Shown here: piece by piece, positions 42,858-51,940 of the stretch | Position numbering within the stretch: the first letter of the stretch is position 1 | Layout: each line of letters starts with the position of its first letter | Made by a program: the position numbers and the translations under genes | Notes under the pieces: generated by a model | Database searches by the model: none | Told to the model about the DNA's origin: nothing | What the model saw: the letters and a program-made list of their open reading frames with translations, nothing else | Assembly: GCF_026891035.1 (NCBI RefSeq) | Contig: NZ_JAPTGG010000004.1 | Coordinates: forward strand, 212,617-276,616 | Source of the DNA: Dasania phycosphaerae | GTDB taxonomy: Bacteria; Pseudomonadota; Gammaproteobacteria; Pseudomonadales; Dasaniaceae | Direction: 5' to 3' | DNA: 64,000 nucleotides

Positions 42858-43001
42858 GTTTACGCAGTAAACGGAGACAACGCCTGCTTTACTCAAGGCG
42901 CCCGTAGGGTACTTGCAGCCTAAAGCTGCAAGTATCAATCCTGCTCCCCTCACCCAAAACAAAACCCACCTCCTAAACTGAAGCGCCGGGTTTTTAGTGT
43001 T
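42858..43001 (+). pseudogene. Second decayed copy of tRNA-Arg and its terminator
   Basis: GCGCCCGTAG at 42,898-42,907 repeats the first ten bases of the tRNA. A perfect palindrome with TACTTGCAGC/GCTGCAAGTA arms (42,910-42,934) follows, then TCAATCCTG (T-arm remnant) and GCGCCGGGTTTTTAGTGTT (42,983-43,001), which copies the right arm of the terminator. Another palindrome, GTTTAC/GTAAAC, lies at 42,858-42,872. The order tRNA 5' end, T-arm, terminator indicates a degraded tandem duplication. The rest of the 42,820-43,058 spacer shows nothing else. Confidence 0.65.
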
Positions 43002-43058
43002 GACTGGCCTAGCGGCAAGATCGCAACAACATTACACCGGCCGCCGTTTGATACCTAA

Positions 43059-43397
43059 CTACAACCCACTCTCCTCCCCATTCCCATAAACCACAGTACA
43101 GTTCTTATTAAAGGGGAAATACCACAGGCCGGTTTCGCCAATTAGCTCAACATTATTAATCTCACCATTCTCGGCAGCACTGATAATGGAACCGTCACCG
43201 AGCATGGGAATAAAAAATAAGAGATTCCAGGTGCAGGCTTCGCCTTTTTTACGAGTGCGTAAATTTTGAAATTCTATATTTTTAACGCCAACTCTCTGGC
43301 CATCGGCATAACGCAAGGTATTGGCTAAATCTTTGGTGGCTGTAGCACAACCTGTTACTAGTATTATTGCGATACTTAAGACTAGTTTTTTAAACAT
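43059..43397 (-). CDS. TRL-like small lipoprotein
   Basis: The 112-residue protein has a signal peptide with lipobox VTGC (Cys at about residue 17). The mature part has GEACTWNLLFFIPMLGDGSIISAA and NCTVVYG, resembling the TRL-like family (small lipoproteins first noted near tRNA loci), in which paired Cys residues and a GDxSI segment are conserved. That match is from memory and moderate. It points away from the XRE regulator gene and ends near the tRNA-Arg remnants. Confidence 0.6.
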   Translation of the reverse strand: MFKKLVLSIAIILVTGCATATKDLANTLRYADGQRVGVKNIEFQNLRTRKKGEACTWNLLFFIPMLGDGSIISAAENGEINNVELIGETGLWYFPFNKNCTVVYGNGEESGL

Positions 43398-43508
43398 TTT
43401 TCTTTCCTCCGTTGCATTTTCCCAGGCACTAAACCTTTATTTACAGAGGCGATCAATGAATAGTTAAAGAGTAGCGCTATGCTTACCCACAGGCATTACA
43501 TACTAAGA

Positions 43509-44243
43509 CTATTTTTTACGGATGCTTTCAAATAAATTATATTGCCAACGCCTAATAGCCAGCACTACGGTATTGCCGTGCTTATTATCCATAGGTAGAG
43601 CCATGTCGTGCTGAGCAAGTTCACTAAATTCCTTAGCCAAGCGCTGCATCTTTTTTTGAAACTCAAGATTACTAGCTTTAGATAGCAAGCCATTAACTAC
43701 AATCAGGCTTTCATGGTCTTGATCGAAGCCCGTACTAAAAAACTCTTGTTCAACTTTTTCTTGGAAAAATTTTTGTATGGGGCCATTACGCTGCCAACTG
43801 AAATTAGCAGCCACCAGTAATTTAATTCTATTATTCGGTAATAATTCAATAATTTTTAAACGGTCCAAAGCGGCTAGCTTTTGTATGCAGTCGGTTGGTT
43901 TTATGTCGTATTGATCAATCAAATCCTGGTAGCTATAACCATTAATCACACAGGCGGTCACCATCAGCAGTAATAGATCCGAGGCTATTTCCTGCTCCTG
44001 CTCTAATGACAGCTGAATAATTTTACGCTGCTCTCCTTCCATAAGCTGCACTAGCTCCGATATCTCCAGCCCCATCATGTGGCAGATTTGCTCAAGTCGC
44101 TGCAGAGTGAAATTTTGCTCAGCAAATAAGCGCTTTACCGAAGCCTCACTTAAATCCAGTAATTTCGCCACATCAAGATAAGTGTGACCATTAGCCTTAA
44201 GCTGTTTCTTCAAAGTCTTAATCAAGGGGGATATTTGCGGCAT
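43509..44243 (-). CDS. XRE-type helix-turn-helix regulator
   Basis: Residues about 8-65 of this 244-residue protein form a Cro/CI-type helix-turn-helix: KANGHTYLDVAKLLDLSEASVKRLFAEQNFTLQRLEQICHMMGLEISEL. The remaining 180 residues are helical and may sense a ligand or dimerise; similar proteins are known next to lipid and MFS genes. It is divergent from the Aas-like gene, with 147 bases between, and so is the likely regulator of that gene. The spacer contains AGTAT-N9-ATACT (about 44,266-44,284), a possible operator. Confidence 0.85.
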   Translation of the reverse strand: MPQISPLIKTLKKQLKANGHTYLDVAKLLDLSEASVKRLFAEQNFTLQRLEQICHMMGLEISELVQLMEGEQRKIIQLSLEQEQEIASDLLLLMVTACVINGYSYQDLIDQYDIKPTDCIQKLAALDRLKIIELLPNNRIKLLVAANFSWQRNGPIQKFFQEKVEQEFFSTGFDQDHESLIVVNGLLSKASNLEFQKKMQRLAKEFSELAQHDMALPMDNKHGNTVVLAIRRWQYNLFESIRKK

Positions 44244-44390
44244 TTAAACTCCAAGAACAAAATAGTATCAATATTTAATACTTTATAGCTTGCATGCAGC
44301 TACAATTCAACAGAAGGTTGCTAAGGCGCAATAAAAAACTCATTATGCGGCCACTACCACATAGATACAGATAACGATAAAGGACACATC

Positions 44391-47300
44391 ATGAAAGCTC
44401 TGTTTAAGTTGCCTGGTGCACTCGCCTACCTAACGGTTATTTTCCTCAATGCCTTTGTCGACCTAGGGCACAAAATCACTTTACAAAACACTATCTTTAA
44501 AGTTTATGATGGCCATACCCAAATCATCTTAACCGCAGTGATAAATGGCTTAATCTTATTACCATTTATTTTGTTATTTAGCCCTGCCGGTTATATTGCC
44601 GACCGCTACGCTAAAAACAAAGTCATGCGCGTAGCCGCTTGGTTTGCTGTATTTATTACTTGTGCGATTACCCTATGCTATTACCAAGGCTGGTTTTGGC
44701 CAGCATTTATTTTAACCTTTTTACTAGCAGTACAGTCAGCAATATATTCACCCGCAAAATACGGCTATATCAAAGGCTTGTTTGGTAAGGAGCACCTAGC
44801 TGAAGCTAACGGTTTAGTTCAAGCCATTACCATAGGCGCAATTTTGCTGGGCACTTTTCTCTTCTCTGTTTTATTTGAAAGCTGGTTTCCCCATACAGCC
44901 AACACAAAGGATGTCATTCTTACAGCTATCGCCCCCATAGGCTGGTTACTTGTAATTAATAGTATTTTTGAATTGCTGATGGCTTATCGCCTACCTGCTA
45001 CCGACAAAGGTAATCCACAACAACAATTCGTGATCAACGATTATCTTACTGGTAAGCTCGTTGCCAAAAACCTTCAGCCTTTAACAAGCAACAAAACTAT
45101 AAAACTCTCAGTCATTGGCCTAGCCATTTTTTGGTCTGTAGGGCAAGTTATATTGGCAGCTTTTCCAGCTTTTGCTAAACAATCTCTGGCTATAGATAAC
45201 ACAATTGTTATTCAAGGCATATTAGCCACAATCGGTATTGGCATAGTTATAGGCTCAACTTTAGCGGCCAAGTGGTCCAAGGGCTATATAGAAACAGGCT
45301 TAATACCTATAGGTGCCGCGGGTATTAGCTTAGGCTTAATCCTACTCACTCAACTTTCTTCTGTTAGTGCTCATGCCCTCAACTTTTTATTCATAGGCTT
45401 TATGGGTGGGCTATTTATTATCCCTTTAAACGCGCTTATACAGTTCAATGCTAAAAATGAAAGCTTAGGTACGGTATTGGCGGGTAATAATTTAATTCAG
45501 AATATTTCCATGCTCGCCTTTTTAGTACTCACGGCGATCTTCGCAATTTATGGCCTGAGTAGCAAAACCCTATTACTACTAATGGCTGCAGTTGCAGTGC
45601 TAGGCGGCTTATACACCATTTATAAATTACCCCAAAGCTTGGCAAGAATTATTCTTAGCTTATTAATGACACGTCGATACAAAATTAATGTTCAAGGATT
45701 AAAAAACATCCCTGAACAAGGCGGCACCTTATTATTAGGAAATCACATTAGCTGGGTAGATTGGGCCATTATACAAATTGCGTCACCTAGACCCGTACGC
45801 TTTGTCATGCTAAAGAGCATTTATCAACGCTGGTATTTAACATGGTTTTTTAAGTTATTTGGCGTTATTCCTATTGAATCTGGCCCTAGCAGCCGAAACT
45901 CACTCAATACTATTGCCGACCTATTAAACAAAGGCCACTTAGTTTGCTTATTTCCCGAGGGGAGCATTTCTAGAACCGGTCATCTTGCTGAGTTTAGAAA
46001 GGGATTTGAGCGGGCCTGCGAGCAATGCAACAATGACGTTGTGATTGTTCCTTTTTACTTACGCGGCTTATGGGGCAGCCAATTTTCTCGATCATCTGAC
46101 CAATTAAAAACTATAAGAAATACCGGTTTATCACGAGATTTAATTGTAGCCTTTGGTGAGCCATTGCCTAAGTCAACTACTGCTGATGTGCTCAAACGCC
46201 GTGTTTTCGATATTTCGATTAGCTCATGGCAAGAACATACTAAATCTATGAATAATTTGGCTGATTCATGGATAGACACGGTTAAACGTGTAGGTAGTGA
46301 AATGGCCATTGCCGACACTTTAGGTACAACGCTATCTGCGAGGCAGGCATTAACTGCCAGCATCGCTTTTTCAAAACGCATTCAGCGTATTAGCCCAGAA
46401 CAAAACATTGGCCTATTATTGCCAACCTCTGCAGGTGGTGTACTGGCCAACATGGCGGTATTACTAAGTGGAAAAACCGTAGTCAATTTAAATTTTACTG
46501 CCAGCCTGCCTGCATTTATATCATCTATTGAACAAGCTGGAATTAAAACGATTTACAGCTCTAAAAAATTTATTAGCAAATTAGAACGAAAAGGTATAGA
46601 CATAAAAGTAATGTTGGGCAATACCAACGTGGTTTATTTGGAGGATTTAAAAGCCTCTATATCTAAGCTAGAAATGCTACGTACACTTTTTATGGTGAAA
46701 TTTATACCCAGTACACTTTTAAAATTAATATACTCAAAGCCTATCGGCACTGAACAAACAGCTGCCATTTTATTTTCTAGCGGCAGCGAAGGGCAACCCA
46801 AAGGCATAATGCTAAGCCACAAAAATATTATGGCGAACCTTAAACAAATTTCGGATGTACTCAACACACAAAATAATGATGTGGTAATGGCATCTTTACC
46901 GTTATTTCATGCTTTTGGCCTTACCGTAACCCAATTTATGCCTTTAATAGAGGGGATACCGTTAATAGCGCATGCAGATCCTACTGATGTATTGGGCACA
47001 GCCAAGGCTATAGCTAAATTTCGTGGCACCATCCTTTTTGGCACTTCTACATTTCTGCGACTATATACTAAAAACACGAAAGTAAACCCACTCGCTTTAG
47101 AAAGCTTGCGTATAGTAGTTGCCGGTGCAGAACGTTTAAACCCCGATATACGTGACGCTTTTCAAGCCAAATTTAACAAAACTATACTGGAAGGTTACGG
47201 AGCCACTGAAACAACACCTGTAGCTAGTGTTAATCTACCTGACGCTTTAGACACCGATTACTGGCAGGTTCAACTAGGCGGCAAACTTGGTACCGTAGGC

Positions 47301-47852
47301 ATGCCTCTGCCAGGCACCAGCTTTAAAATTGTTGATCCTGACACATGGCAGGAAGTGGCCACAGGCGAAGATGGCATGATACTTATTGGCGGCTGCCAAG
47401 TAATGCATGGATATCTTAATGACCCTGAAAAAACTGAACAAGTTATCAAAGTAATCAACGGTGTCAGATGGTATATCACTGGTGATAAGGGCCGTATCGA
47501 TAGTGATGGGTTTTTAACTATTATTGATCGCTACTCTCGCTTTGCTAAGCTAGGTGGCGAAATGATTAGCCTATCTTCGGTTGAAGACTCTATACGGCTA
47601 GCGCTAAATAATTCTGAACTGGAACTGGTTGCCGTTAACCTACCTGATGACAAGAAGGGTGAAAAAATTATTGCCTTAATTGCAGAGAGTATTGACCCTG
47701 AGCAACTAAAGCAAACTTTGCTTAGCCAAGGCTGCCAACCTCTGATGATCCCATCTTCCTATATACAAATTGATGAAATACCTAAGCTAGGCTCTGGTAA
47801 AACAGACTACGCTCAAGCAAAATCACTAGCCCTAGCTAAGCTGTCTGCATGA
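44391..47852 (+). CDS. MFS - acyltransferase - acyl-ACP synthetase fusion (Aas/LplT-like)
   Basis: This 1153-residue protein joins three domains. Residues 1-410 form a twelve-helix MFS transporter like LplT, which flips lysophospholipids. Residues about 425-610 form a PlsC-type acyltransferase with NHISWVDW (H-x4-D) and FPEGSISRTG. Residues about 640-1150 form an AMP-binding acyl-ACP synthetase with SSGSEGQPKGIMLSHKN, GYGATETTP and YITGDKGRID. Together they would import and re-acylate lysophospholipids. In E. coli these are two genes, lplT and aas. ATG 44391 has AAAGGA upstream. Confidence 0.9.
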   Translation: MKALFKLPGALAYLTVIFLNAFVDLGHKITLQNTIFKVYDGHTQIILTAVINGLILLPFILLFSPAGYIADRYAKNKVMRVAAWFAVFITCAITLCYYQGWFWPAFILTFLLAVQSAIYSPAKYGYIKGLFGKEHLAEANGLVQAITIGAILLGTFLFSVLFESWFPHTANTKDVILTAIAPIGWLLVINSIFELLMAYRLPATDKGNPQQQFVINDYLTGKLVAKNLQPLTSNKTIKLSVIGLAIFWSVGQVILAAFPAFAKQSLAIDNTIVIQGILATIGIGIVIGSTLAAKWSKGYIETGLIPIGAAGISLGLILLTQLSSVSAHALNFLFIGFMGGLFIIPLNALIQFNAKNESLGTVLAGNNLIQNISMLAFLVLTAIFAIYGLSSKTLLLLMAAVAVLGGLYTIYKLPQSLARIILSLLMTRRYKINVQGLKNIPEQGGTLLLGNHISWVDWAIIQIASPRPVRFVMLKSIYQRWYLTWFFKLFGVIPIESGPSSRNSLNTIADLLNKGHLVCLFPEGSISRTGHLAEFRKGFERACEQCNNDVVIVPFYLRGLWGSQFSRSSDQLKTIRNTGLSRDLIVAFGEPLPKSTTADVLKRRVFDISISSWQEHTKSMNNLADSWIDTVKRVGSEMAIADTLGTTLSARQALTASIAFSKRIQRISPEQNIGLLLPTSAGGVLANMAVLLSGKTVVNLNFTASLPAFISSIEQAGIKTIYSSKKFISKLERKGIDIKVMLGNTNVVYLEDLKASISKLEMLRTLFMVKFIPSTLLKLIYSKPIGTEQTAAILFSSGSEGQPKGIMLSHKNIMANLKQISDVLNTQNNDVVMASLPLFHAFGLTVTQFMPLIEGIPLIAHADPTDVLGTAKAIAKFRGTILFGTSTFLRLYTKNTKVNPLALESLRIVVAGAERLNPDIRDAFQAKFNKTILEGYGATETTPVASVNLPDALDTDYWQVQLGGKLGTVGMPLPGTSFKIVDPDTWQEVATGEDGMILIGGCQVMHGYLNDPEKTEQVIKVINGVRWYITGDKGRIDSDGFLTIIDRYSRFAKLGGEMISLSSVEDSIRLALNNSELELVAVNLPDDKKGEKIIALIAESIDPEQLKQTLLSQGCQPLMIPSSYIQIDEIPKLGSGKTDYAQAKSLALAKLSA

Positions 47853-47958
47853 ATTTGCCTTTTTTTGCTAAAACGGCCGGTGTAGTGCTTAATCGCTCTG
47901 CACCAGCTAACAATACTGCATTTATTTGCTAACACCATTGATTAAAGAAATGACTGCC

Positions 47959-48978
47959 ATGACCAAACCCAACATCTACATAGCCTACACTGGCGGCACT
48001 ATAGGTATGCAAAAAACTGCGCAGGGTTATGCGCCTGTGGCCGGTTTTTTAAGTGACTTTATTAAAACGCAGCCCGCTTTTTACCATGAAGACATGCCCA
48101 GCTTTGATATACATGAGTACAGCCCGTTAATTGATTCGGCCAATATGTCACCCGCCGATTGGCAGCTTATTGCCGACGATATAGCGGCTAATTATGATAG
48201 CTACGATGGCTTTGTGGTTTTGCACGGCACCGACACCATGGCTTATACCGCCTCGGCCTTGTCGTTTATGCTGCAGAATTTAGCCAAGCCGGTTATTGTG
48301 ACGGGTTCGCAAATTCCCTTGGCACAGTTGCGCTCCGATGGGCAAACCAACCTATTAAACGCTTTATACTTAGCCGCCAATTATCCTGTGGCCGAGGTGT
48401 GTTTGTTTTTTAATAATAAATTATTCAGAGGCAACCGCAGTACCAAGGTACACGCCGATGGCTTTGATGCCTTTGCCTCCCCAAACTACCCTTTGCTATT
48501 AGAGGCAGGCATTAAAATACAGTGGCGTGCAGGCCAACCGCTAAGCTCAACAGCAACGCAAAAAAAACTGCAAGTGGCCCAGATTAAACCGCAGGCCATT
48601 GCTGTGCTTACCCTGTACCCAGGTATTTCAACACAATTACTACAACAGGTTTTACAGCAGCCTATTAGGGCGTTAATTTTATTAAGCTTTGGGGTGGGCA
48701 ATGCGCCTCAGCACAAAGCGTTTATTGATGTATTAAAGCAGGCGCAACAACAGGGCATTATTATTGTTAACCTCAGCCAGTGTTTGCAAGGCAGTGTTAA
48801 TATGCAGGGCTATGCCACCGGTAATGCTTTGGCAACGGCCGGTGTTATTAGCGGCCACGATATGACTATAGAGGCGGCGCTGACCAAACTGCATTATTTA
48901 TTATCGCAAGACATGCCTTTAGCCGATCTTAAGCTTGCCATGCAGAAAAATTGTCAAGGTGAGTTGAGTAATAACTGA
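47959..48978 (+). CDS. ansA: L-asparaginase, type I
   Basis: Asparaginase hydrolyses asparagine to aspartate and ammonia. From ATG 47959 (MTKPNIYIAYTGGTIGM) the protein has 339 residues. The nucleophile Thr is in YTGGTIG (about 11-17), and the second catalytic set is in VLHGTDTMAYTASALSFML. No signal peptide is present, fitting the cytoplasmic AnsA rather than the periplasmic AnsB. Starts at 47,950 or 47,926 are possible but extend past the usual N-terminus. Confidence 0.92.
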   Translation: MTKPNIYIAYTGGTIGMQKTAQGYAPVAGFLSDFIKTQPAFYHEDMPSFDIHEYSPLIDSANMSPADWQLIADDIAANYDSYDGFVVLHGTDTMAYTASALSFMLQNLAKPVIVTGSQIPLAQLRSDGQTNLLNALYLAANYPVAEVCLFFNNKLFRGNRSTKVHADGFDAFASPNYPLLLEAGIKIQWRAGQPLSSTATQKKLQVAQIKPQAIAVLTLYPGISTQLLQQVLQQPIRALILLSFGVGNAPQHKAFIDVLKQAQQQGIIIVNLSQCLQGSVNMQGYATGNALATAGVISGHDMTIEAALTKLHYLLSQDMPLADLKLAMQKNCQGELSNN

Positions 48979-49004
48979 CCTTATAAACAGCACAATCCAG
49001 GCAC

Positions 49005-49034
49005 AAAAAAAGCCGACATCATGTCGGCTTTTTA
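49005..49034. terminator. Bidirectional terminator between ansA and the PuuA-like gene
   Basis: AAAAAGCCGACAT and ATGTCGGCTTTTT form an uninterrupted stem with T-tracts on either strand, between two convergent genes. Confidence 0.9.
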
Positions 49035-49058
49035 TTAATAACTTTTTAGTAGTTAATT

Positions 49059-50426
49059 TTACGCACCTACTAAATAAGTATCGTATTCAAAGGCGCTAAC
49101 GCGGCCCTCAAACTCGGCTTGCTCGGCGTGTTTTACTGCACTGAAAGCTTCTTGAAAGGGCGCACCTAAATGTTCTTTTACATAGGCAGATTCTTCAAAC
49201 ACTTGTAGTGCATCGCGCCAGCTGCGTGGCAGTGAGGCCTCCGGCTTGTTAACGCTATCGTTGAGTGGCGCATCGGCTTCTAACTTGTTTTCTATGCCGT
49301 ATAAAATACCCGATAACAAAGCCGCTTGTGCTAAGTAGGGGTTTAAGTCGGCACCGCCTACGCGGTATTCGATGCGGCGCGCTTTAGGGCTGCCGTTAGG
49401 AATGCGCATGGCAACATCGCGGTTTTCATAACCCCAAGTCGGTGCGTTAGGGATATGGCTACCCACTTTAAAACGACGGTAGGAGTTCATATGCGGGGCA
49501 AAAATTAGCATGGTGTCGGCCATGGTTTGAGCTAAGCCGGCAATCGCATGGCGCAAGGTATCGGTACCCTTGTCAGTGCCATCATCAAAAATATTATTGC
49601 CGTCTTTATCTAACACGCTGCAATGTATGTGCATGCCATTGCCATCCATATCACCAAAGGGCTTGGCCATAAAGGTGGCGATATAACCGTGCTTTTGCGC
49701 AACACCTTTAATCACACGCTTTAGCATTTGGGCGTTATCGGCTGCGTGCAGGGGGTTGTCTATGTGGTTTAGATTAAGTTCGTACTGGGCAGGCGCTAAT
49801 TCTTTTAGCAGGCCGTCTAGAGGCAGGTCCATCTCTTTGGCAGCATCGCGTATCTCGTGCATTAACTCTGCCTGCTCTTGCATAACATCTATGCCATAGA
49901 GCTGGCCGGCCATGGTGGTGCGGCCATTAATGCGGCTGGTAGGCAATTGTGGCGTGCCCATCTCATCGCGCTTTTCAAGAAACAGGTGAAACTCTAACTC
50001 GGGAGCCGTTACCGGGCGTAAACCTAAGTCTTGGTAACGCTTATAAACGTTTTGCAATACTACCCGTGGGTCGTAACCCCAAGGCTGGCCATCGTCGCCG
50101 GTTAACTGCATAAACATTTGCGCTGTAGGGCGCTTTAACCAAGACAGGCGTTTTAGCGTGCTGACTATAGGTTCACAAACGCCATCACCGTCACCGGTTT
50201 TATCGCATAATGAGCCCACGTCTCTGCCCCATACATCGGGAGTAACCGTGGTGAGGGCAACTTTTACATCGCCTTTGAATACTTTTTCTAAATTATCGCG
50301 GGTTAACCACTTGCCTCTAAAGCTGCCGTTAAGGTCGGTTAGCATCACCTCTATGGTTTCGATATCCGGATTATCGTTTAAGAATTGACGCGCTATTGCT
50401 AAATCATCAGTCTGTTGGGCTGTCAC
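49059..50426 (-). CDS. Glutamine synthetase family enzyme, gamma-glutamylputrescine synthetase-like
   Basis: The 455-residue protein has the glutamine synthetase fold: beta-grasp FRGKWLTRDNLEKVF, catalytic PELEFHLFLEK, ELAPAQYELNL, KPFGDMDGNGMHIHCSV and RRIEYRVGGADLNPYL. It lacks the adenylylation loop of GlnA and is of the PuuA/SpuI group, which gamma-glutamylate putrescine or other amines. The exact amine is unknown. The upstream region contains a long inverted repeat (50,472-50,563). The class III aminotransferase at 54,451 may act in the same area of metabolism. Confidence 0.85.
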   Translation of the reverse strand: MTAQQTDDLAIARQFLNDNPDIETIEVMLTDLNGSFRGKWLTRDNLEKVFKGDVKVALTTVTPDVWGRDVGSLCDKTGDGDGVCEPIVSTLKRLSWLKRPTAQMFMQLTGDDGQPWGYDPRVVLQNVYKRYQDLGLRPVTAPELEFHLFLEKRDEMGTPQLPTSRINGRTTMAGQLYGIDVMQEQAELMHEIRDAAKEMDLPLDGLLKELAPAQYELNLNHIDNPLHAADNAQMLKRVIKGVAQKHGYIATFMAKPFGDMDGNGMHIHCSVLDKDGNNIFDDGTDKGTDTLRHAIAGLAQTMADTMLIFAPHMNSYRRFKVGSHIPNAPTWGYENRDVAMRIPNGSPKARRIEYRVGGADLNPYLAQAALLSGILYGIENKLEADAPLNDSVNKPEASLPRSWRDALQVFEESAYVKEHLGAPFQEAFSAVKHAEQAEFEGRVSAFEYDTYLVGA

Positions 50427-50800
50427 AATTAGTCTCCTACTATAGATGGCAGTAAGGATAAATAATTGTCAATATATAACAATACTCCAAGAGTGGTGGT
50501 TTCCAAGCTGGGCTGAACAGCCCTAAACAGCAGCAGAACCGAAGGTAAGCCATTGTTATATATAATAATTATTCTGTTTCACTGAATCCAAGCTGCGCTG
50601 CTGCAGGTGCCGGTTAAACATTTTAGCTAAGCTGTCTACCCACGTTTGCGGCATGATGCCAAACATTTTTACCTATCAGCCAGCTGCCAACCGTCGTTTG
50701 CTGGCTAGTCTTTAGCCACCACTTACCTGTATGTTTTGCTTAGGCTATGCGATTGATTGCCTTAGCGGGGATATATACATCGCGGATTTAATGATAACGC
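50427..50800. promoter_or_regulatory. Promoter region of the PuuA-like gene with split inverted repeat
   Basis: ATATATAACAAT (50,472-50,483) and ATTGTTATATAT (50,552-50,563) are perfect inverted copies 68 bases apart, and GGGCTG-AA-CAGCCC (50,510-50,523) lies between them. This is a plausible looping operator or pair of regulator sites about 45-140 bases upstream of the start on the minus strand. The remainder of this 374-base spacer shows no gene. Confidence 0.5.
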
Positions 50801-51601
50801 TTACTGTAGCTCTATGGGGCTTAACCAATCCAAGCCAAATTGCTTTTGCAAGGCCTGCACCTCGCCTTGTTGATAAAGTTTGCGCAGCTGCGTGTCAAAT
50901 TGTTGCAGCAGTGTTTTAGCTCGCTCACTGCGGCCAAAACCCAAGTAAGATTCTTTTTGATAGACATGCTCAATACGAAACTGACCGGGATGCTGAGTAA
51001 AGCGCTCGCTGTATACCTGTAGCGGCATAATACCTTCAATAATAAAGTCTACCCTATCAGCCACGAGTAATTTCCACAGCTGTGTATCACTGGAAACCTC
51101 CTGTAACTTTACGGGAACAGCCAACTGCTTATGCAAGTCATAGCCACGCAGCATACCTAAGGTGCCACCCGACATGGTTTGCTGCCCTTGCCACTGTGGC
51201 CAGCGCTGCGCTTTAAAAGCAACGGCAATTCGCTCTATAAAAACAGGGTAACGATTTACTTGCATATATTGGCCCATAAAAGACTCATCGTCATAAACAC
51301 TAACAATGATATCAGCCCGCGATTCCATCACATCTTGCACGCAGCGCTTCCAAGGGCAAAATTTAAACTGCAGCTGATACCCTAAAGGCTCAAAAGCTGC
51401 CCGCAGTAATAGAAACAGATAGCCTTCACCAGCCTCACTATAGCCATACCAGTTTTCTGAGCGAACTTGAATAACCCTATTATCTAGCGGCTGGCCATCG
51501 CTTAACTCAGCCCTAGTAGTGGCAGCTAGCAGTAATGCCAACAGCGCGCAAAATCCGTATTTTATAAAATGGCCCAAACCTGTTTTCACTAATAGCTGCA
51601 T
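50801..51601 (-). CDS. Periplasmic amino-acid-type solute-binding protein (SBP_bac_3)
   Basis: This 266-residue protein has a signal peptide (about 1-32, ending TRAE) and a two-lobe periplasmic-binding fold: NWYGYSEAGEGYLFLLLRAAFEPLGYQLQFKFCPWKRCVQDV, then GTLGMLRGYD and DRVDFIIEG. The pair of Cys in CPWKRC is unusual. No permease or ATPase gene is adjacent, so it may be an orphan receptor rather than part of a transporter. Confidence 0.8.
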   Translation of the reverse strand: MQLLVKTGLGHFIKYGFCALLALLLAATTRAELSDGQPLDNRVIQVRSENWYGYSEAGEGYLFLLLRAAFEPLGYQLQFKFCPWKRCVQDVMESRADIIVSVYDDESFMGQYMQVNRYPVFIERIAVAFKAQRWPQWQGQQTMSGGTLGMLRGYDLHKQLAVPVKLQEVSSDTQLWKLLVADRVDFIIEGIMPLQVYSERFTQHPGQFRIEHVYQKESYLGFGRSERAKTLLQQFDTQLRKLYQQGEVQALQKQFGLDWLSPIELQ

Positions 51602-51940
51602 AGATAAACATCGCTGATTAAAAGAACAACATCATACTATGACTATAGTCTTACAGCCTCTTAATGAAAAGCCATGGCTTGGCTATCACCCAAAAGCCAG
51701 CAAGGCATGACTGCAGGGCAGTATAAAAAATGGGGCTAGCCCTAAAGCTAGCCCCATCTATGGATAATATTGACACAATGTCTATAGCATCCTTAAGCTT
51801 TTCAGCCTAGATCGTATTGCCCATACCAGCTTTACGACTTTTAATAGCTAAGTAGCTAGGCGCAGTCCGCCTTAGATTCCCTACTGACGTCATTCAATAC
51901 ATAGGCCTTTACATTTCGGCTGATGATGCTTATCGCGTGC
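51602..51940. other. Intergenic region between two solute-binding protein genes
   Basis: This 339-base spacer contains a terminator for the gene on its right (51,731-51,757) and must hold the promoter of the gene on its left. No other gene or repeat is seen. Confidence 0.5.
51731..51757 (-). terminator. Terminator of the 51,941-52,672 gene
   Basis: TGGGGCTAGC and GCTAGCCCCA form a ten-base stem around a short loop. On the minus strand it is followed by TTTTTTATAC. Confidence 0.85.

Noticed and set aside
43509..47852. XRE regulator plus large neighbouring gene considered as a defence or toxin-antitoxin pair
   Set aside because: The large protein is a complete MFS-acyltransferase-synthetase lipid enzyme with intact motifs, which explains the pair without invoking defence.
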